Assembly: GCF_905171765.1 (NCBI RefSeq)
Contig: NC_053392.1
Span: 104,024,220-104,088,219, forward strand
Length of the DNA stretch: 64,000 nt
Direction of reading: 5' to 3'
Origin: Bufo bufo
Lineage: Eukaryota; Chordata; Amphibia; Anura; Bufonidae
Made by a program: the position numbers and the translations under genes. This document shows positions 10,049 to 20,962 of the stretch, piece by piece; positions within the stretch are counted from its first letter, which is position 1; each line of letters begins with the position of its first letter. Under the pieces are notes generated by a model. The model had not been told where the DNA came from. It ran no database searches and worked only from the letters and a program-made list of their open reading frames with translations.

Positions 10049-10505
10049 TGTCATGGTCTTACCTTCTTGCTGTTCTCCTTCGTTTGACATGTGCTGGCGG
10101 CCATCTTGGTTTCTGGGTTTCTTGTAGCCTTCCACCCTGCGGCTCCTCCTTCCCACTGGGAGGAGCTGGATGCCTAGCTCATATATATAGGAGGTCTGTG
10201 GCTTCAGTTCCTTGCTTGGTCCTCTTGTGTTCACATGCTTCTAAGACTGCTGCTGCTTCTGGTTCCTGATCCTGGCTTCGTCTGACTACCCTGCTGGTTC
10301 CTGATCCTGGCTTCGTCTGACTACCCTGCTGGTTCCTGATCCTGGCTTCGTCTGACTACCCTTCTGGTTCCTGACCTCTGGCTTCGCAAAGACTCTGCTC
10401 GGTTTCACCATCCGTTTGGACTTTTGCTTTACAGCTTTATTTTCAATAAAGCCTTCTTATTTTCTCTTATCTCTTGTTGTACGTCTGGTTCATGGTTCCG
10501 TGACA
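10049..10505 (+). repeat. 3' LTR of chromodomain Ty3/gypsy element
   Basis: 457 bp, from TGTCATGG to GTGACA, preceded by the polypurine tract GAGGGGGAGG. It is followed by CAAAG (10506-10510), which duplicates 5298-5302. The polyadenylation signal AATAAA is at 10445-10450. It differs from the 5' LTR at four positions, for example GCTG/GCTT near the start. Confidence 0.95.
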
Positions 10506-11111
10506 CAAAGTGCTCGAGTAGAACACCTCGGGATGCTCGGGTGCTCTACCGAGCACCCGAGCACAATGGAAGTCAATGGGAGAACTCGAACATTAAATCA
10601 GGCACCCCCTGCTCTGAAGAGGGGAGGGTGTCTGGTTTATAGGAAAAGATCAGAAATTTATGGAAATACCACTGAAATGGTTCGGGAACAGCATGGGGAG
10701 GATGTCTGAATGCATCTTGGACTCCCAGGTTGCTGCTGGGAACGATGTTGTCCGAGTAGTACGCCACTTTTACAGACTGACAATAATACGCACCAAACTG
10801 AAGATAAAATCAATTTTAGAGGAAAAATTGTTAGGAAACATTCTTTCCTGTATATTTACTTGTATATAAAGTGCAAGTGCTGCCAAAAATTACAAGTAAG
10901 AGGCACTCCGATACAACCTGTATATCACATAAAGGAGGGACTCATTCACATTGTGGTACAATTGTTCAGGTAGTGGGACTCCTACACTCATAAAGCCTAT
11001 GCAATAACGGCAAGGGCTGCTAAAAATTACAAGGAACCGTCACTCCAATACACCCTTTATTACACCTAAAGGAGGGCATCATACACACCCTTATGAAAAA
11101 TTATGATTGAT
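10506..11111 (+). mobile_element. hAT-type element, continuation after the LTR insertion
   Basis: It continues the terminus at 5281. The segment GGAAGTCAATGGGAGAAC (about 10568) and about 150 bp after it match, inverted, the copy at 19860-20063. No protein frame is convincing. The minisatellite and minus-strand transposase that follow may belong to the same element, read from the other side. Confidence 0.55.
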
Positions 11112-12468
11112 AGCCTGCTGGTGACCCTCAAAATCATTAGGAGCAAGGGCCTGCTGGTGACCCTCTAAAACATTAGGTACGAGGGCCCGCTACTGATCTG
11201 ACCATCTAAAATATTAGGGGTGAGGGTCTGCTGCTGAGCTGACCATCTAAAACATTAGGGGTGAGGGCCTGCTGACGAGCTGACCATCTAAAAAAAATTG
11301 TGGGCAAGGACCTGCTGCCGAGCTGACCATCTAAAAATTTAGGGGTGAGGGTCTGCTGCTGAGCTGACCATCTATAACATTAGGGGTGAGGACCTGCTGC
11401 CGAGCTGACCATCAAAAAAAATTTGTGGGCAAGGGCCTGCTGCCGAGCTGATCATCTAAAAAGTTTTGTGGGTGAGGGCCTGATGCCGAGCTGACCATCT
11501 AAAACATTTTGTGGGCGAGGGCCTGCTGCTCAGCTGACCATCTAAAACATTATGGGCGAGGGCTTGCTGCCGAGCTGACCATCTAAAAGATTTTGTGGGA
11601 AAGGGCCTGCTGCCGACCTGACCATCTGAAAAATGTGGGTTAGGGCCTGCTGCCGAGCTGGCCATCTAAAAAATTTTGTGGGCGAGGACCTGTTGCCGAG
11701 CTGACCATCTAAAAATTTAGGGGTGAGGGTCTGCTGCTGAGCTGACCATCTAAAAAATGTTGTGGGCAAGGACATGCTGCCGAGCTGACCATCTAAAAAT
11801 TTATTGGTGTGAGTCTGCTGCTGAGCTGACCATCTATATCATTAGGGGTGCGGGCCTGCTGCCGAGCTGACCATCTAAAAATTTTTGTGGGCAAGGGCCT
11901 GCTGCCAAGCTGACCATTTAAAAAATTTTGTGGGTAAGGGCCTGTTGCCGAGCCGACCATCTATAAATGTTTGTGGGCGAGGGCCTGCTGCCGAGCTGAC
12001 CATCTAAAAATTTAGGGGTGTGGGTCTGCTGCTGAGCTGACCATCTAAAAAATGTTGTGGGCGAGGACCTGCTGCCGAGCTGACCATCTTAAAATTTATG
12101 GGTGTGGGTCTGCTGCTGAGCTGACCATCCATAACATTAGGGGTGAGGGCCTGCTGACCATTTAAAAAATGTTGTGGGTAAGGGCCTGTTGCCGAGCTGA
12201 CCATCTAAAAATGTTTGTGGGCGAGGGCCTGCTGCCAAGCTGACCATCTAAAAAAATTTGTGGGCGACGGCCTGCTGCCGAGCTGACCATCTAAAAATTT
12301 AGGGGTGAGGGTCTACTGCTGAGCTGACCCTCTAAAACATTATGGCTGAGGGCCTGCTTGTGACCCTCAATAACATTATGGGTGAGGGCCTGCTGGTGAC
12401 CTTCTAAAACATTATGTGTGAGGGCCCGCTGCTGAGCTGACCATCTAAAACATTAGGAATGAGGGCAG
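11112..12468. repeat. ~43-bp minisatellite array
   Basis: About 30 degenerate copies of a unit containing GAGCTGACCATCTAAAA followed by GGGTGAGGGCCTGCTGC. Variants alternate between ATTTAGGGGTGAGGGT and TTTGTGGGCAAGGGC types. The edges are more diverged (GTGACCCTCAAAA). It lies directly downstream of the minus-strand hAT transposase and gives rise to repetitive minus-strand ORFs that are not genes. Confidence 0.9.
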
Positions 12469-12499
12469 CCTAATTAGCATGTTGATATGATGGAGGAGG

Positions 12500-13735
12500 A
12501 GGATTAGATAAGGGAGATTGAACCATATACCCTTTTTAGTAGTGGAAGGGGTGCATTATCAGTTATTATGCCCCCAGCAGCACTAAATACACGCTTTGAC
12601 AAAACGCTGGTGGCAGGGCAGGCCAGCACCGCCAGTTTGTGCCACGTGTCCCACTTAGACACCCAATAGTTGTAAGGCACAGAGGGATTACTGAGGACAC
12701 GGTCTGCTACGTACTCCTTCACCATCTTCCAAAATTTTTCCCTCCTTGTGACATCGGGTTGAGGGTGCTGGCGGGGGGTGTCATAAAACTGTCCCAGGCC
12801 TTGGAGAGTGTTGCCCTGCCTCTGTTGGAACTGCTGTGTGTTCCCCTCGTCTTCCCTCCTCGGTTGGCCAAGGAACTACGTACTCTGCAGCCAGCGTTGT
12901 CAGCTGGAAATTTTTGGAGCAATTTTTCCACAAAGACCTTCTGGTATTGCACCATTTTGCTTCTCCTCTCCACCACAGGAATGAGAGATGAGAAGTTCTC
13001 TTTGTAGCGGGGGTCGAGAAGGGTGAACAACCAGTAATCAGTGTTGGCCAAAATGCGTACAATGCGAGGGTCACGGGAAAGGCAGCCTAACAAGTTAGCC
13101 ATGTGTGCCAGAGTCCCAACAGACAAGACTTCGCTGTCCTCATCAGGAGGATGACTCTGAATCTCCTCATCCTCTTCTACCCATCCACGCTGACCAGATG
13201 GAATAAAACTTCCATGGGTACTACCCTCTGAGGGTGGTCTGCTATCACCCTGTGTACTTTCTTCCCCCATTTCCACCTCCGCCTTAATTGTGAACATTAT
13301 GAGCAGTGAGTGTTTGAGTAGACACAAAAGTGGAATGGTTACGCTGATAATAGCATTATCACCGCTCACCATCTGTGTTGATTCCTCAAAGTTGCGTAAA
13401 ACCTCAGAGGTCAGACATCAATGCCCACTCATCGCTTGTGAAGAGCGGAAGCTGACTGGAAAGGCAATGACCATGTTGCAGCTGGTATTCCACTACTGCC
13501 CTCTGCTGCTCACAAAGCTAGGCCAACATGTGGAACGTCTACTGCAGCGTTGCCAGAAGCTGTCGATGACTTGATGAAATGGGCACACATGAAACGCACC
13601 TTCACCAGTAGCTAAGGCAAATTTGGGTAGGTTTTGAGAAACTGCTGAACCACTAGGTTGAACACGTGGGCTAGGCATGGGATGTGTGTGAGCTTGCCGA
13701 GCTCCAAAGCCACCACCAAGCACTTTGCACTTTTT
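12500..13735 (-). pseudogene. hAT transposase (ZBED-like), decayed
   Basis: On the minus strand the sequence starts near 13735 with the hAT core (LGKLTHIPCLAHVFN, from the region around 13700) and ends with the C-terminal dimerisation domain (WDTWHKLAVLACPATSVLSK, then RVFSAAGGIITD) near 12570-12690. Several frameshifts and stops separate the blocks, so no functional protein is made. The N-terminal BED zinc finger is not visible. Joined to it are the minisatellite on the 3' side and a Penelope-like terminus on the 5' side. The family matches the hAT remnant at 30085-33104, but the two are clearly diverged. Confidence 0.8.
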
Positions 13736-14124
13736 CTTGTATTTTACAAGATCGTAACTATGTATGCACTTTATTTCTATATGGGTAGGTCCCCACATGG
13801 ACCATATGCACTTTATATGGACACTGGATATATTTTATGCAGATTTAATAATCTTTTTTATGCACAATATGCTGATTGATGTAATTGTTTTATTGATAAT
13901 TGTATGTAGGGGTTGAGCTATATATACCCTATGTTGTACTTGTGTTCACTGCTTGAAAAAGGCTCTTTGTATGAGCTGAAACGTTGCCTACACCACATGG
14001 GTGAATAAACTACTATTTTTATCTGGAGTGCTGTCCGGTTTCCTGTCTATAATATTGGGTAAGCAGCTATACCCTCGGACCTAGCACCCGCCATCTTCAT
14101 TTGTCCGGTGCCGCCATCAGGTTT

Positions 14125-14127
<3 letters not shown>
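13736..14127 (+). mobile_element. Penelope-like element terminus
   Basis: The stretch GAAAAAGGCTCTTTGTATG followed by GAGCTGAAACGTTGCC (about 13956-13990), then GTGAATAAACTAC, resembles the terminal repeats of Penelope-like elements. Those carry a conserved GAAACGTTG block and hammerhead-like sequences. There is no coding part here. It ends at a TA microsatellite. Confidence 0.5.

Positions 14128-14162
<35 letters not shown>
14126..14162. repeat. (TA)n microsatellite
   Basis: About 16 uninterrupted TA units immediately follow the Penelope-like terminus. Confidence 0.95.
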
Positions 14163-14364
14163 TCTACTGAGCTATCAGTAATTAACCAACTATATAATCA
14201 TCATAAATTTCATAAACTAACGAATTGAGATGTAAATCAGAAGTGTTTTAACAATGCTCCACACAATGCACTCATTGCCCCTTAATCTGAATTGCAAGTA
14301 ATTTTTAATTATTTTTTTAAATCATAACAGTACAAATTCAATTAAAAAAACAAATCTAAAATCA

Positions 14365-14499
14365 ATGCAGGAACTCCGGGAGCAGCAGAAAAAGCAGCAG
14401 CTGATTTTTGACAGAAAGGTGCAGCAGATAGAGGAGCAGCACCATCAGAGAATCCAGGAGCTTTTGGACCTTCAAGGCAAACTTAAGAAATTGCCCTAG
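14365..14499 (+). CDS. Small coiled-coil C-terminal exon, probably transposon-derived
   Basis: A 44-codon frame encodes a Gln/Glu/Lys-rich helix (MQELREQQKKQQ, then IEEQHHQRIQELLDLQ) ending KLKKLP and a stop. AATAAA follows at 14525-14530, so this has the form of a terminal exon. An acceptor-like CATAACAG lies at about 14324-14331 upstream. Such helices end the Myb/SANT-like accessory proteins of Harbinger elements, but the match is by style only. The surrounding 14163-14758 has no other gene. It contains a degenerate ~75-bp duplication (CTCATCAGGATCAGG and CAGCAGCAGGTACATG). Confidence 0.35.
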   Translation: MQELREQQKKQQLIFDRKVQQIEEQHHQRIQELLDLQGKLKKLP

Positions 14500-14951
14500 A
14501 AGCATATTTGTTTCCTAAATTGTAAATAAATATTTTGTTCAGTTCTAACGTGTGCTGTAGTTTTTTTAAATTGTTATGTTTTCGTGTAATATTAACAGAT
14601 AAGGTTGCAGTAAGGCCCCTTTAGTCCAGGGCAAACTCCTCAGGATCAGGGCAAACAGCAGCAGCAGCAGGTACATGATAACAGTGAAGTATAAGGCTTA
14701 CACATAACTCATCAGGATCAGGACTGACAGCAGCAGCAGGTACATGGTAACGGTCGAGTACCGTATTTTTCGCCCCATAAGACACACTTTTTCTTCCCCC
14801 AAAATCCCCTTGCGTCTTATGGGGCGAATGCTGGCAGTTTTACATTGCAAGCTGTGATGTACGAGCGAGTGGGGACTCGGGGAGGGACTGGGAGGAGGAG
14901 CTGGGGGCCGGCAATAGTGGTGGGGTGGTGCAGTCAGTGTACTATAGCCCC

Positions 14952-15311
14952 GCCCCGCCGCTCCGGTATACTAATATAAGATGTCTTATTCAATTAATAG
15001 TTATTAAACATGCCCCCTCACTCCTAATAGTACCTTACATCCTAGCAGCTTCAGTACAATGCCGACAGGCAGGCCGGACGGGCGGCAGCGTAACTCCCTG
15101 ATGTCACGTGCCTGCGCCTCCTACTTTGTGAATAAAGTAGGCGGCGCAGGCAAGTGACGTCAGTGAGTGACGTTCCGGCCGTCCGGCCTGCCTGCCGGCA
15201 TTGTACTGAAGCGGTTAGGATGTAAGGTACTATTAGGAGTGAGGGGGCATGTTTATTAACTATTAATTGAATAAGACATCTTATATTAGCATACTGGAGC
15301 GGCGGGGGGGG
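14952..15311. repeat. Long hairpin, ~175-bp arms
   Basis: The left arm (about 14952-15128) and right arm (about 15133-15311) are near-perfect inverted copies. For example, CATGCCCCCTCACTCCTAAT pairs with ATTAGGAGTGAGGGGGCATG, meeting at CCTACTTTGTGAATAAAGTAGG. A transcript would form a long double-stranded RNA. Confidence 0.9.
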
Positions 15312-15965
15312 ATCTGTGGATGACATTTTTATGGGGGACATCTGTGGATGGCACAGTTATGGGCTGGGGGGTCTGTGGATGGCACTGTTAGGGCTGGGGG
15401 GGGGGTCTGTGGATGGCACTGTTATGGGGTGGGGCTGTCTGTGGATGGCACATATATAACAGTGCCACCCACAGATCCCCCCTCTAACAGTGCCATCCAC
15501 AGATCCCCCCTGTAACAGTGCCAGCCACAGATCCCCCCTGTAACAGTGCCAGCCACAGATCCCCCTGTAACAGTGCAAGCCACATATCCCCCCATAACAG
15601 TGTCCGTCATCCACAGATCCCCCCATAACAGTGTCCGTCATCCACAGATCCCCCCCATAACAGTGTCCGTCATCCACAGATCCCCCCATAACAGTGTCCG
15701 TCATCCACAGATCCCCCCATAACAGTGTCAGTCATCCACAGATCCCCCCATAACAGTGTCCGTCATCCACAGATCCCCCCATAACAGTGTCCGTCATCCA
15801 CAGATCCCCTCATAACAGTGTCCATCATCCACAGATCCCCTCATAACAGTGTCCGTCATCCACAGATCCCCTCATAACAGTGTCAGTCATCCACAGATCC
15901 CCTCATAACAGTGTCCGTCATCCACAGATCCCCCCATAACAGTGTCCATCATCCACAGATCCCCA
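15305..15965. repeat. 31-bp minisatellite inside the MITE
   Basis: About 20 copies of a unit containing CATAACAGTGTCCGTCATC and CACAGATCCCCC. The first few copies are inverted relative to the rest: before about 15450 they read as GGGGTCTGTGGATGGCACTG. Confidence 0.9.
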
Positions 15966-16087
15966 GTAATAGTGCCATCCACAGTAATAGTGCCATTAGT
16001 TCCAAACCCACAGCACACCTTTTGGTTAAAAAAAAATTGGGCTTATTTTCCTCCCCAAAAACCTAGGTGCATCTTATGGCCCGGTAT

Positions 16088-18730
16088 CTTAGGCCATGTA
16101 TCGATTACCGGAGATTAAATAAAATCACTGTCCAGAATAGATACTCCCTCCCATTGATTCCGGGATTATTTAACCAGGTCCTGGGGGCAACCTGGTTTTC
16201 CAAAATTGACCTGAAAGGGGCATACAATCTAATCCGAATCAAGGAGGGAGACGAATGGAAGACGGCGTTCAATACTCCGGTAGGACACTTTGAATATCAG
16301 GTGATGCCTTTTGGACTCAGCAATGCCCCAGCTGTGTTCCAAAACTTCATGAATGACATTCTTAGGGAATTCTTAGGTAAATTTGTTATTGTCTATCTTG
16401 ACGATATTTTGATATTCTCTCCTGACTTCGAATCCCATATGTCTCATGTTAGACAAGTATTAGAGGTGTTGAGGGAGAATCAGCTATCCGCTAAACAAGA
16501 GAAATGTGTCTTTGGTGTGCAGGAGATTCTGATTCTAGGGCATGTTCTGACTCCTCACGCCTTCAAGATGGATCCTGGTAAGGTACTAGCAATTAAGGAA
16601 TGGGTAAGACCTTCATCCTTAAAGGCCTTACAACGGTTCTTAGGTTTCGCCAATTACTATCGTAAATTTATTATGAATTTTTCCGTAATTGCTAAACCGT
16701 TGACCGACCTTACTAAGAAAGGGGCGGATTTGGAGAATTGGTCTACTGAGGCCATTTCTTCATTTGAAAAATTAAAAAAGGCATTCAGTAGCGCTCCCAT
16801 TCTGATCCAGCCTGATCAGGAGAAACCTTTTATTGTTGAGGTGGATGCGTCCGAGGATGGCGCAGGAGCAGTCCTTTCACAAGGTCCTGCCAGCCTCACT
16901 AATCTGAGACCATGTGCCTTCTTCTCCAGGAAATTCTCTCCCACGGAGAGAAACTACGACATAGGGAATAGGGAGCTGCTGGCCATTAAATGGGCATTTG
17001 AGGAGTGGAGGCATTTTCTGGAGGGGGCAAGGCATTGTGTAACTGTTGTCACTGACCATAAAAACCTTATGTTTCTCGAGTCTGCTAAGAGGTTGAATCC
17101 CCGTCAAGCCAGATGGGCTCTGTTTTTTACTCGTTTTGATTTTTCCATCACGTTCAGGCCGGGAAGTAAAAATGTGAAGGCGGACGCATTATCTCAGCCC
17201 TTCCAGGCTTTTCAACCTACTGAGGTACCACCTGAATCCATCCTACCAGCAAAAATCTTCTTAGCAGCTCTTACCCAGGATATCTCGGCTCGCATTAGGT
17301 CGGAACAACATCTGGCACCGGTATCCACCCCAACAGATAAGTTGTTTGTTCCCGTACAATTTCGTCTCCAGCTGTTGGGTGAGTGTCACGATTCTGCCTT
17401 TTGTGGACATCCGGGTGTTGAGGGCACTAAGGATCTGGTTTCTAGATCTTATTGGTGGCCCACTCTAACTAGGGATGTCAAGTCCTATGTGTCAGCCTGT
17501 GAGGTTTGTGCCAGGTCCAAGACACCTAGGACTCGCCCTGCTGGTAACCTACGACCCCTACCCATTCCCAGTAGACCCTGGTCCCATATCTCAATGGACT
17601 TTATAACTGACCTACCGCTGGCGGAGGGTAAGACTGTAGTGTGGGTAGTGGTGGATAGGTTTAGCAAGATGGTCCATTTAATTCCCCTGTCTAAACTCCC
17701 GAATGCCAAAACCCTGGCGTCTATTTTTGTGAAAGAAATTGTTCGATTGCATGGTATCCCGGAAAATATTGTTTCGGACAGGGGTGTGCAGTTTGTGTCC
17801 AAATTCTGGAGAGCCTTCTGTCAAAGATGTAAAATTTCGTTGTCTTTTTCTTCCGCCTACCATCCTGAGAGTAATGGGCAGACTGAACGCCTTAATCAGT
17901 CTGTGGAACAATTCCTGAGGTTGTATGTTGCTGATGACCAGCAATTATGGGTCAAATTCCTTCCATTGGCTGAATTTGCTCTGAATAACCGTGTCAATTC
18001 TTCTGCTGGGGTCTCCCCTTTCTTTTGTAACCATGGTTTTCATCCCCGTTTTCATTCTGGGTCGTCCGTCTCCTCCTCTAACCCTGAAGCTGATAAACTC
18101 TCCTCCGAACTATGCACAGTTTGGGCCCGGGTTCAATCGAACCTAGAAAAGGCTCAATGTTCTCAAAAACTCAAGGCCGATAGGAGACGTTCAAGGGGGG
18201 TAAACTTTCAGGTTGGGGATAAAGTATGGTTGTCCTCCAAGAATCTATCTCTCAAGGTAACTTCTAAAAAATTTGCTCCTCGTTTTATTGGACCATATAA
18301 GATCACGGAAGTGATTAACCCGGTATCTTTTAGGTTGGAGCTGCCTGAGTCATTCCACATTCATAATGTGTTCCATAAATCTCTGCTTAAAAAATATTTT
18401 GAACCGGTAGTACCATCAAAAGCCTCGCCTCCGCCAGTTCTTGTTAATGATGCTGTCGAGTATGTGGTGTCTAAAATAGTGGATGTCAGGAAGGTGCGTA
18501 ATTCCTTGCAGTACCTGATTCACTGGAAGGGGTATGGACCTGAAGAGAGATCTTGGGTACCTGCCAGGGAGGTTCATGCTCCTAGACTTGTTCGTAAATT
18601 TCATTTAGAACACCCTGAAAAGCCATCGCCTGAAGTCTTGGGTCCGGTGGCCCCTCGTAAAAGGGGGGGTACTGTCACGGGGTTCCGAAGGTGCACTCGG
18701 TCCCCCATTGCCCGCAGAACTGTTGCTTAG
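16088..18730 (+). CDS. Ty3/gypsy chromovirus pol, 5'-truncated but open
   Basis: Similarity starts inside RT at LRPCIDYRRLNKIT, directly after the MITE end; the few codons before it belong to the MITE. The frame is then unbroken. Residues counted from 16067 are: RT with YLDD at about 110; RNase H with EVDASEDGAGAVLSQ and TDHKNL; integrase zinc region (CHDSAFCGHPG ... CEVCARSK); catalytic D511, D571 and E607 (35 residues between the last two); and a chromodomain near the end (YVVSKIVD, LIHWKGYGPEERSW). The last ~19 residues are read from the 3' LTR. Gag, protease, the start of RT and the 5' LTR are absent, so it cannot be autonomous. It is the same family as the broken copy at 60032-63080. Confidence 0.9.
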   Translation, partial: LRPCIDYRRLNKITVQNRYSLPLIPGLFNQVLGATWFSKIDLKGAYNLIRIKEGDEWKTAFNTPVGHFEYQVMPFGLSNAPAVFQNFMNDILREFLGKFVIVYLDDILIFSPDFESHMSHVRQVLEVLRENQLSAKQEKCVFGVQEILILGHVLTPHAFKMDPGKVLAIKEWVRPSSLKALQRFLGFANYYRKFIMNFSVIAKPLTDLTKKGADLENWSTEAISSFEKLKKAFSSAPILIQPDQEKPFIVEVDASEDGAGAVLSQGPASLTNLRPCAFFSRKFSPTERNYDIGNRELLAIKWAFEEWRHFLEGARHCVTVVTDHKNLMFLESAKRLNPRQARWALFFTRFDFSITFRPGSKNVKADALSQPFQAFQPTEVPPESILPAKIFLAALTQDISARIRSEQHLAPVSTPTDKLFVPVQFRLQLLGECHDSAFCGHPGVEGTKDLVSRSYWWPTLTRDVKSYVSACEVCARSKTPRTRPAGNLRPLPIPSRPWSHISMDFITDLPLAEGKTVVWVVVDRFSKMVHLIPLSKLPNAKTLASIFVKEIVRLHGIPENIVSDRGVQFVSKFWRAFCQRCKISLSFSSAYHPESNGQTERLNQSVEQFLRLYVADDQQLWVKFLPLAEFALNNRVNSSAGVSPFFCNHGFHPRFHSGSSVSSSNPEADKLSSELCTVWARVQSNLEKAQCSQKLKADRRRSRGVNFQVGDKVWLSSKNLSLKVTSKKFAPRFIGPYKITEVINPVSFRLELPESFHIHNVFHKSLLKKYFEPVVPSKASPPPVLVNDAVEYVVSKIVDVRKVRNSLQYLIHWKGYGPEERSWVPAREVHAPRLVRKFHLEHPEKPSPEVLGPVAPRKRGGTVTGFRRCTRSPIARRTVA

Positions 18731-19367
18731 CTTTTGGAATGAGGTTCTGTGTTTGACCTCATTCCCAGGGCGGCTTCACTAGCTGGGTGGCTCCTTGCTC
18801 CTAAGTCTGCCTTGAGCGCCGAGCTGATCACTCGGTGCTCGACTGGTTGGTCTGTCGGTTATGTGACGCTGGCCACGTCACATGACCCTCACTCCCCACT
18901 ATAAATACAGGCAGCCTGCTGGCTACAGGTTGCCTGTTAATTTCTAGGTTCCTGGTATTTGTTGGACTGCTGAATACTTACCTGATCCTGTTCCTTGACC
19001 ATCCTTTTGCCTGATCCTCCTGTACTGCGCATCCGTCCTGGTATTGTGACCTCGGCTCCCACCTGACTACTCTCTTAGGACTCCTCTTGTACTTCTCTGC
19101 TCTCCTGGTATTTATGACCCCAGGCTTCTCCTGACAATTCTCTGCTTGCTCCATTTGTACTTTGCAGCTTTCCTGGTATTGACTCGGTCCGTTCACGTCC
19201 TGTTGTTTGTCTGTCTGTCATCCCTGCACTTACTCCAAGTTAGGGATTGCCGTCCAGTTGTCCCCTGTCATTAGGACTCGCGAGGCAAGTAGGCAGGGCC
19301 AGGGGTAAGGGTGGAGCGCAGTGGTCACTTCCCTTCCCCCTGTGTGTGTGTGTACGCGACCGTTACA
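18673..19367 (+). repeat. 3' LTR of truncated gypsy element
   Basis: It starts TGTCACGGGG after the purine tract AAAAGGGGGGGTAC and ends GACCGTTACA, about 695 bp (TG...CA). A TATAAAT box lies at 18900-18906. Long stretches match the inverted LTR at 60032-60701, for example CAGTTGTCCCCTGTCAT near the end. There is no 5' LTR in the window. Confidence 0.85.
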
Positions 19368-19397
19368 GTTTCATAGTCTTCTGAAAAAACTATTAGT

Positions 19398-19487
19398 CTG
19401 CTGTCATAAGACTGTGAAACCAATAGATGGCGCTGTTCATAACTCAATAGCACCATCTATTGGTTTTAATAGTCTTATGACAGCTGA
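19398..19487. repeat. Short hairpin, ~40-bp arms
   Basis: CTGTCATAAGACTGTGAAAC followed by CAATAGATGGCGCTG on the left pairs with AGCACCATCTATTGGTTTTA followed by ATAGTCTTATGACAG on the right, across a ~9-nt loop. It directly follows the gypsy LTR. It is probably a small foldback element. Confidence 0.75.
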
Positions 19488-19699
19488 AAAACAAGGCAGA
19501 TTCTGCTCATTTGCATGTCTTTCCCATATGCCCATGAGTATACAAAACTGTATAGAAAGGTTATTGAATATTATGTTAGGACAATCAGAAAACTTGTTGT
19601 CTCTCTAATGATATTCATCTAGGTACGCAGGTCCACCCAAGCCATCCAACAGATGCAAAATAACTTTGAGGTTTACTGGTTCTCAGTCAGATGAGAGCT

Positions 19700-20063
19700 G
19701 GTTTGGAATGTCTCATAGTGCACAAGGCTGCCATTGTAAGGTATGCTGGCTGTTATCTGTCTTATGAATAGATTGATGGCTTGCACATACCTGGCATATA
19801 GCCTTTGTGTGGTTGTCTATTATATGTCGTACATAATAGGAGTCTAAAACGCATCCAGCTATACTCTTAATGTTGTTTCCAAACCATTTTGATGGGGTTT
19901 CCATCAATTTCTAATATTTTTTTATGAACCAGATACTCACTTCTCTTCCGAGCAAGGGGTGCCTGGGTTCTCCCATTGACTTCCATTGTGCCCAGTAGAA
20001 CAGACGAGCCTACCGATGTGTTTGGCCAGAGCACACAAGCACTTTGGTGCTCGCTTAACACTA
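19700..20063 (-). mobile_element. hAT-type terminus (second copy of the 5281/10506 family)
   Basis: Reading the minus strand from 20063, the sequence begins TAGTGTTAAGCGAGCACC and soon reaches GGAAGTCAATGGGAGAAC, like 5281 plus 10506. It confirms that the LTR element split the first copy. The inner limit near 19700 is approximate, and the opposite terminus is not found. Confidence 0.6.
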
Positions 20064-20954
20064 ATTGCATTGTAATATACTGCCTACCCATTACCATTAT
20101 AACTTGCAGAGATGTGTTTTTCTACAAAATCCCTTCCATTAGCTCAACATCCATACATTCCACATGCATTCTTCTCTATATAGAAAATCCAGAAATGTTT
20201 CTTTTTCATTTTCGCAAATGTATTTTTTCTTAAAAATCAATATAAAATGTTAGTGATGAGAATGTGCCGTAAATCTATATGGTATGAAATGACATATTTT
20301 TATACAGTACAATGTGCCCTTCTGGGAATGGCCCAGGCACAAGGCTTGTATAGAAAGAGACCTACAGCAATCCACTGAAAGGGCTCTTATTCCAAAGACA
20401 CAAAAGAGAAAATGTAGTAATTATTGCAACAGTAACCAAATGATCAGTGATGTGAGGTCCTAATGTGTTTACAGCCATTGAAAGATCAGGTTATTTCATA
20501 TATTATACAGTGAGAGGAAATCAATTTCATCTCGTGTTGTAACAGTTATTTTATAAGTTCAATAATAGCTCCTAGCAATGGCCATTATCTCCAGCAGGTC
20601 AGGGCCCTGCTAGACAATGGCAGACAGGAGAGGCTGAGGATCAGCTGATTGTTTCAACTCGACGAGCACTAAACTAATGCAGAAAAATCATTCTTCGAGA
20701 TGAATGGTTCATTTTTCTATCAGCGAGCATCTACTATTTATAGTATACTATTATTATGTTCGTTCAAGTATTTGTGACTCATTTTTGCCCATAAATCACA
20801 AGAACGAGCAGAAAATATATTTGATTCAACAACCGCAGTGTCTGAGATATGTCCATTTTTATGGGTGCAGCTATAGAGGTGTTGGGATACAAATGGCACC
20901 TGGTATCTGAGAGGGATCAGGGACCCCTCTGTCACATAAGAAGATCCCAGCATT
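20064..20954. other. No recognised feature
   Basis: AT-rich sequence with short unsupported ORFs. I see no splice-framed exon, repeat array or RNA gene. Confidence 0.5.
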
Positions 20955-20962
20955 ATATAGAG

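Larger units (their letters stand above)
14759..16086. mobile_element. MITE with TACCGTATTTTTCGCC-type ends
   Basis: The left end TACCGTATTTTTCGCCCC is followed by ATAAGACACAC. The right end, reversed, reads TACCGGGCCATAAGATGCAC. The first base of the truncated gypsy pol follows at 16087-16088. The interior is not coding: it is a long hairpin (14952-15311) and a 31-bp minisatellite (15305-15965). I cannot identify a target duplication, so the transposase superfamily is unresolved. Confidence 0.7.
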
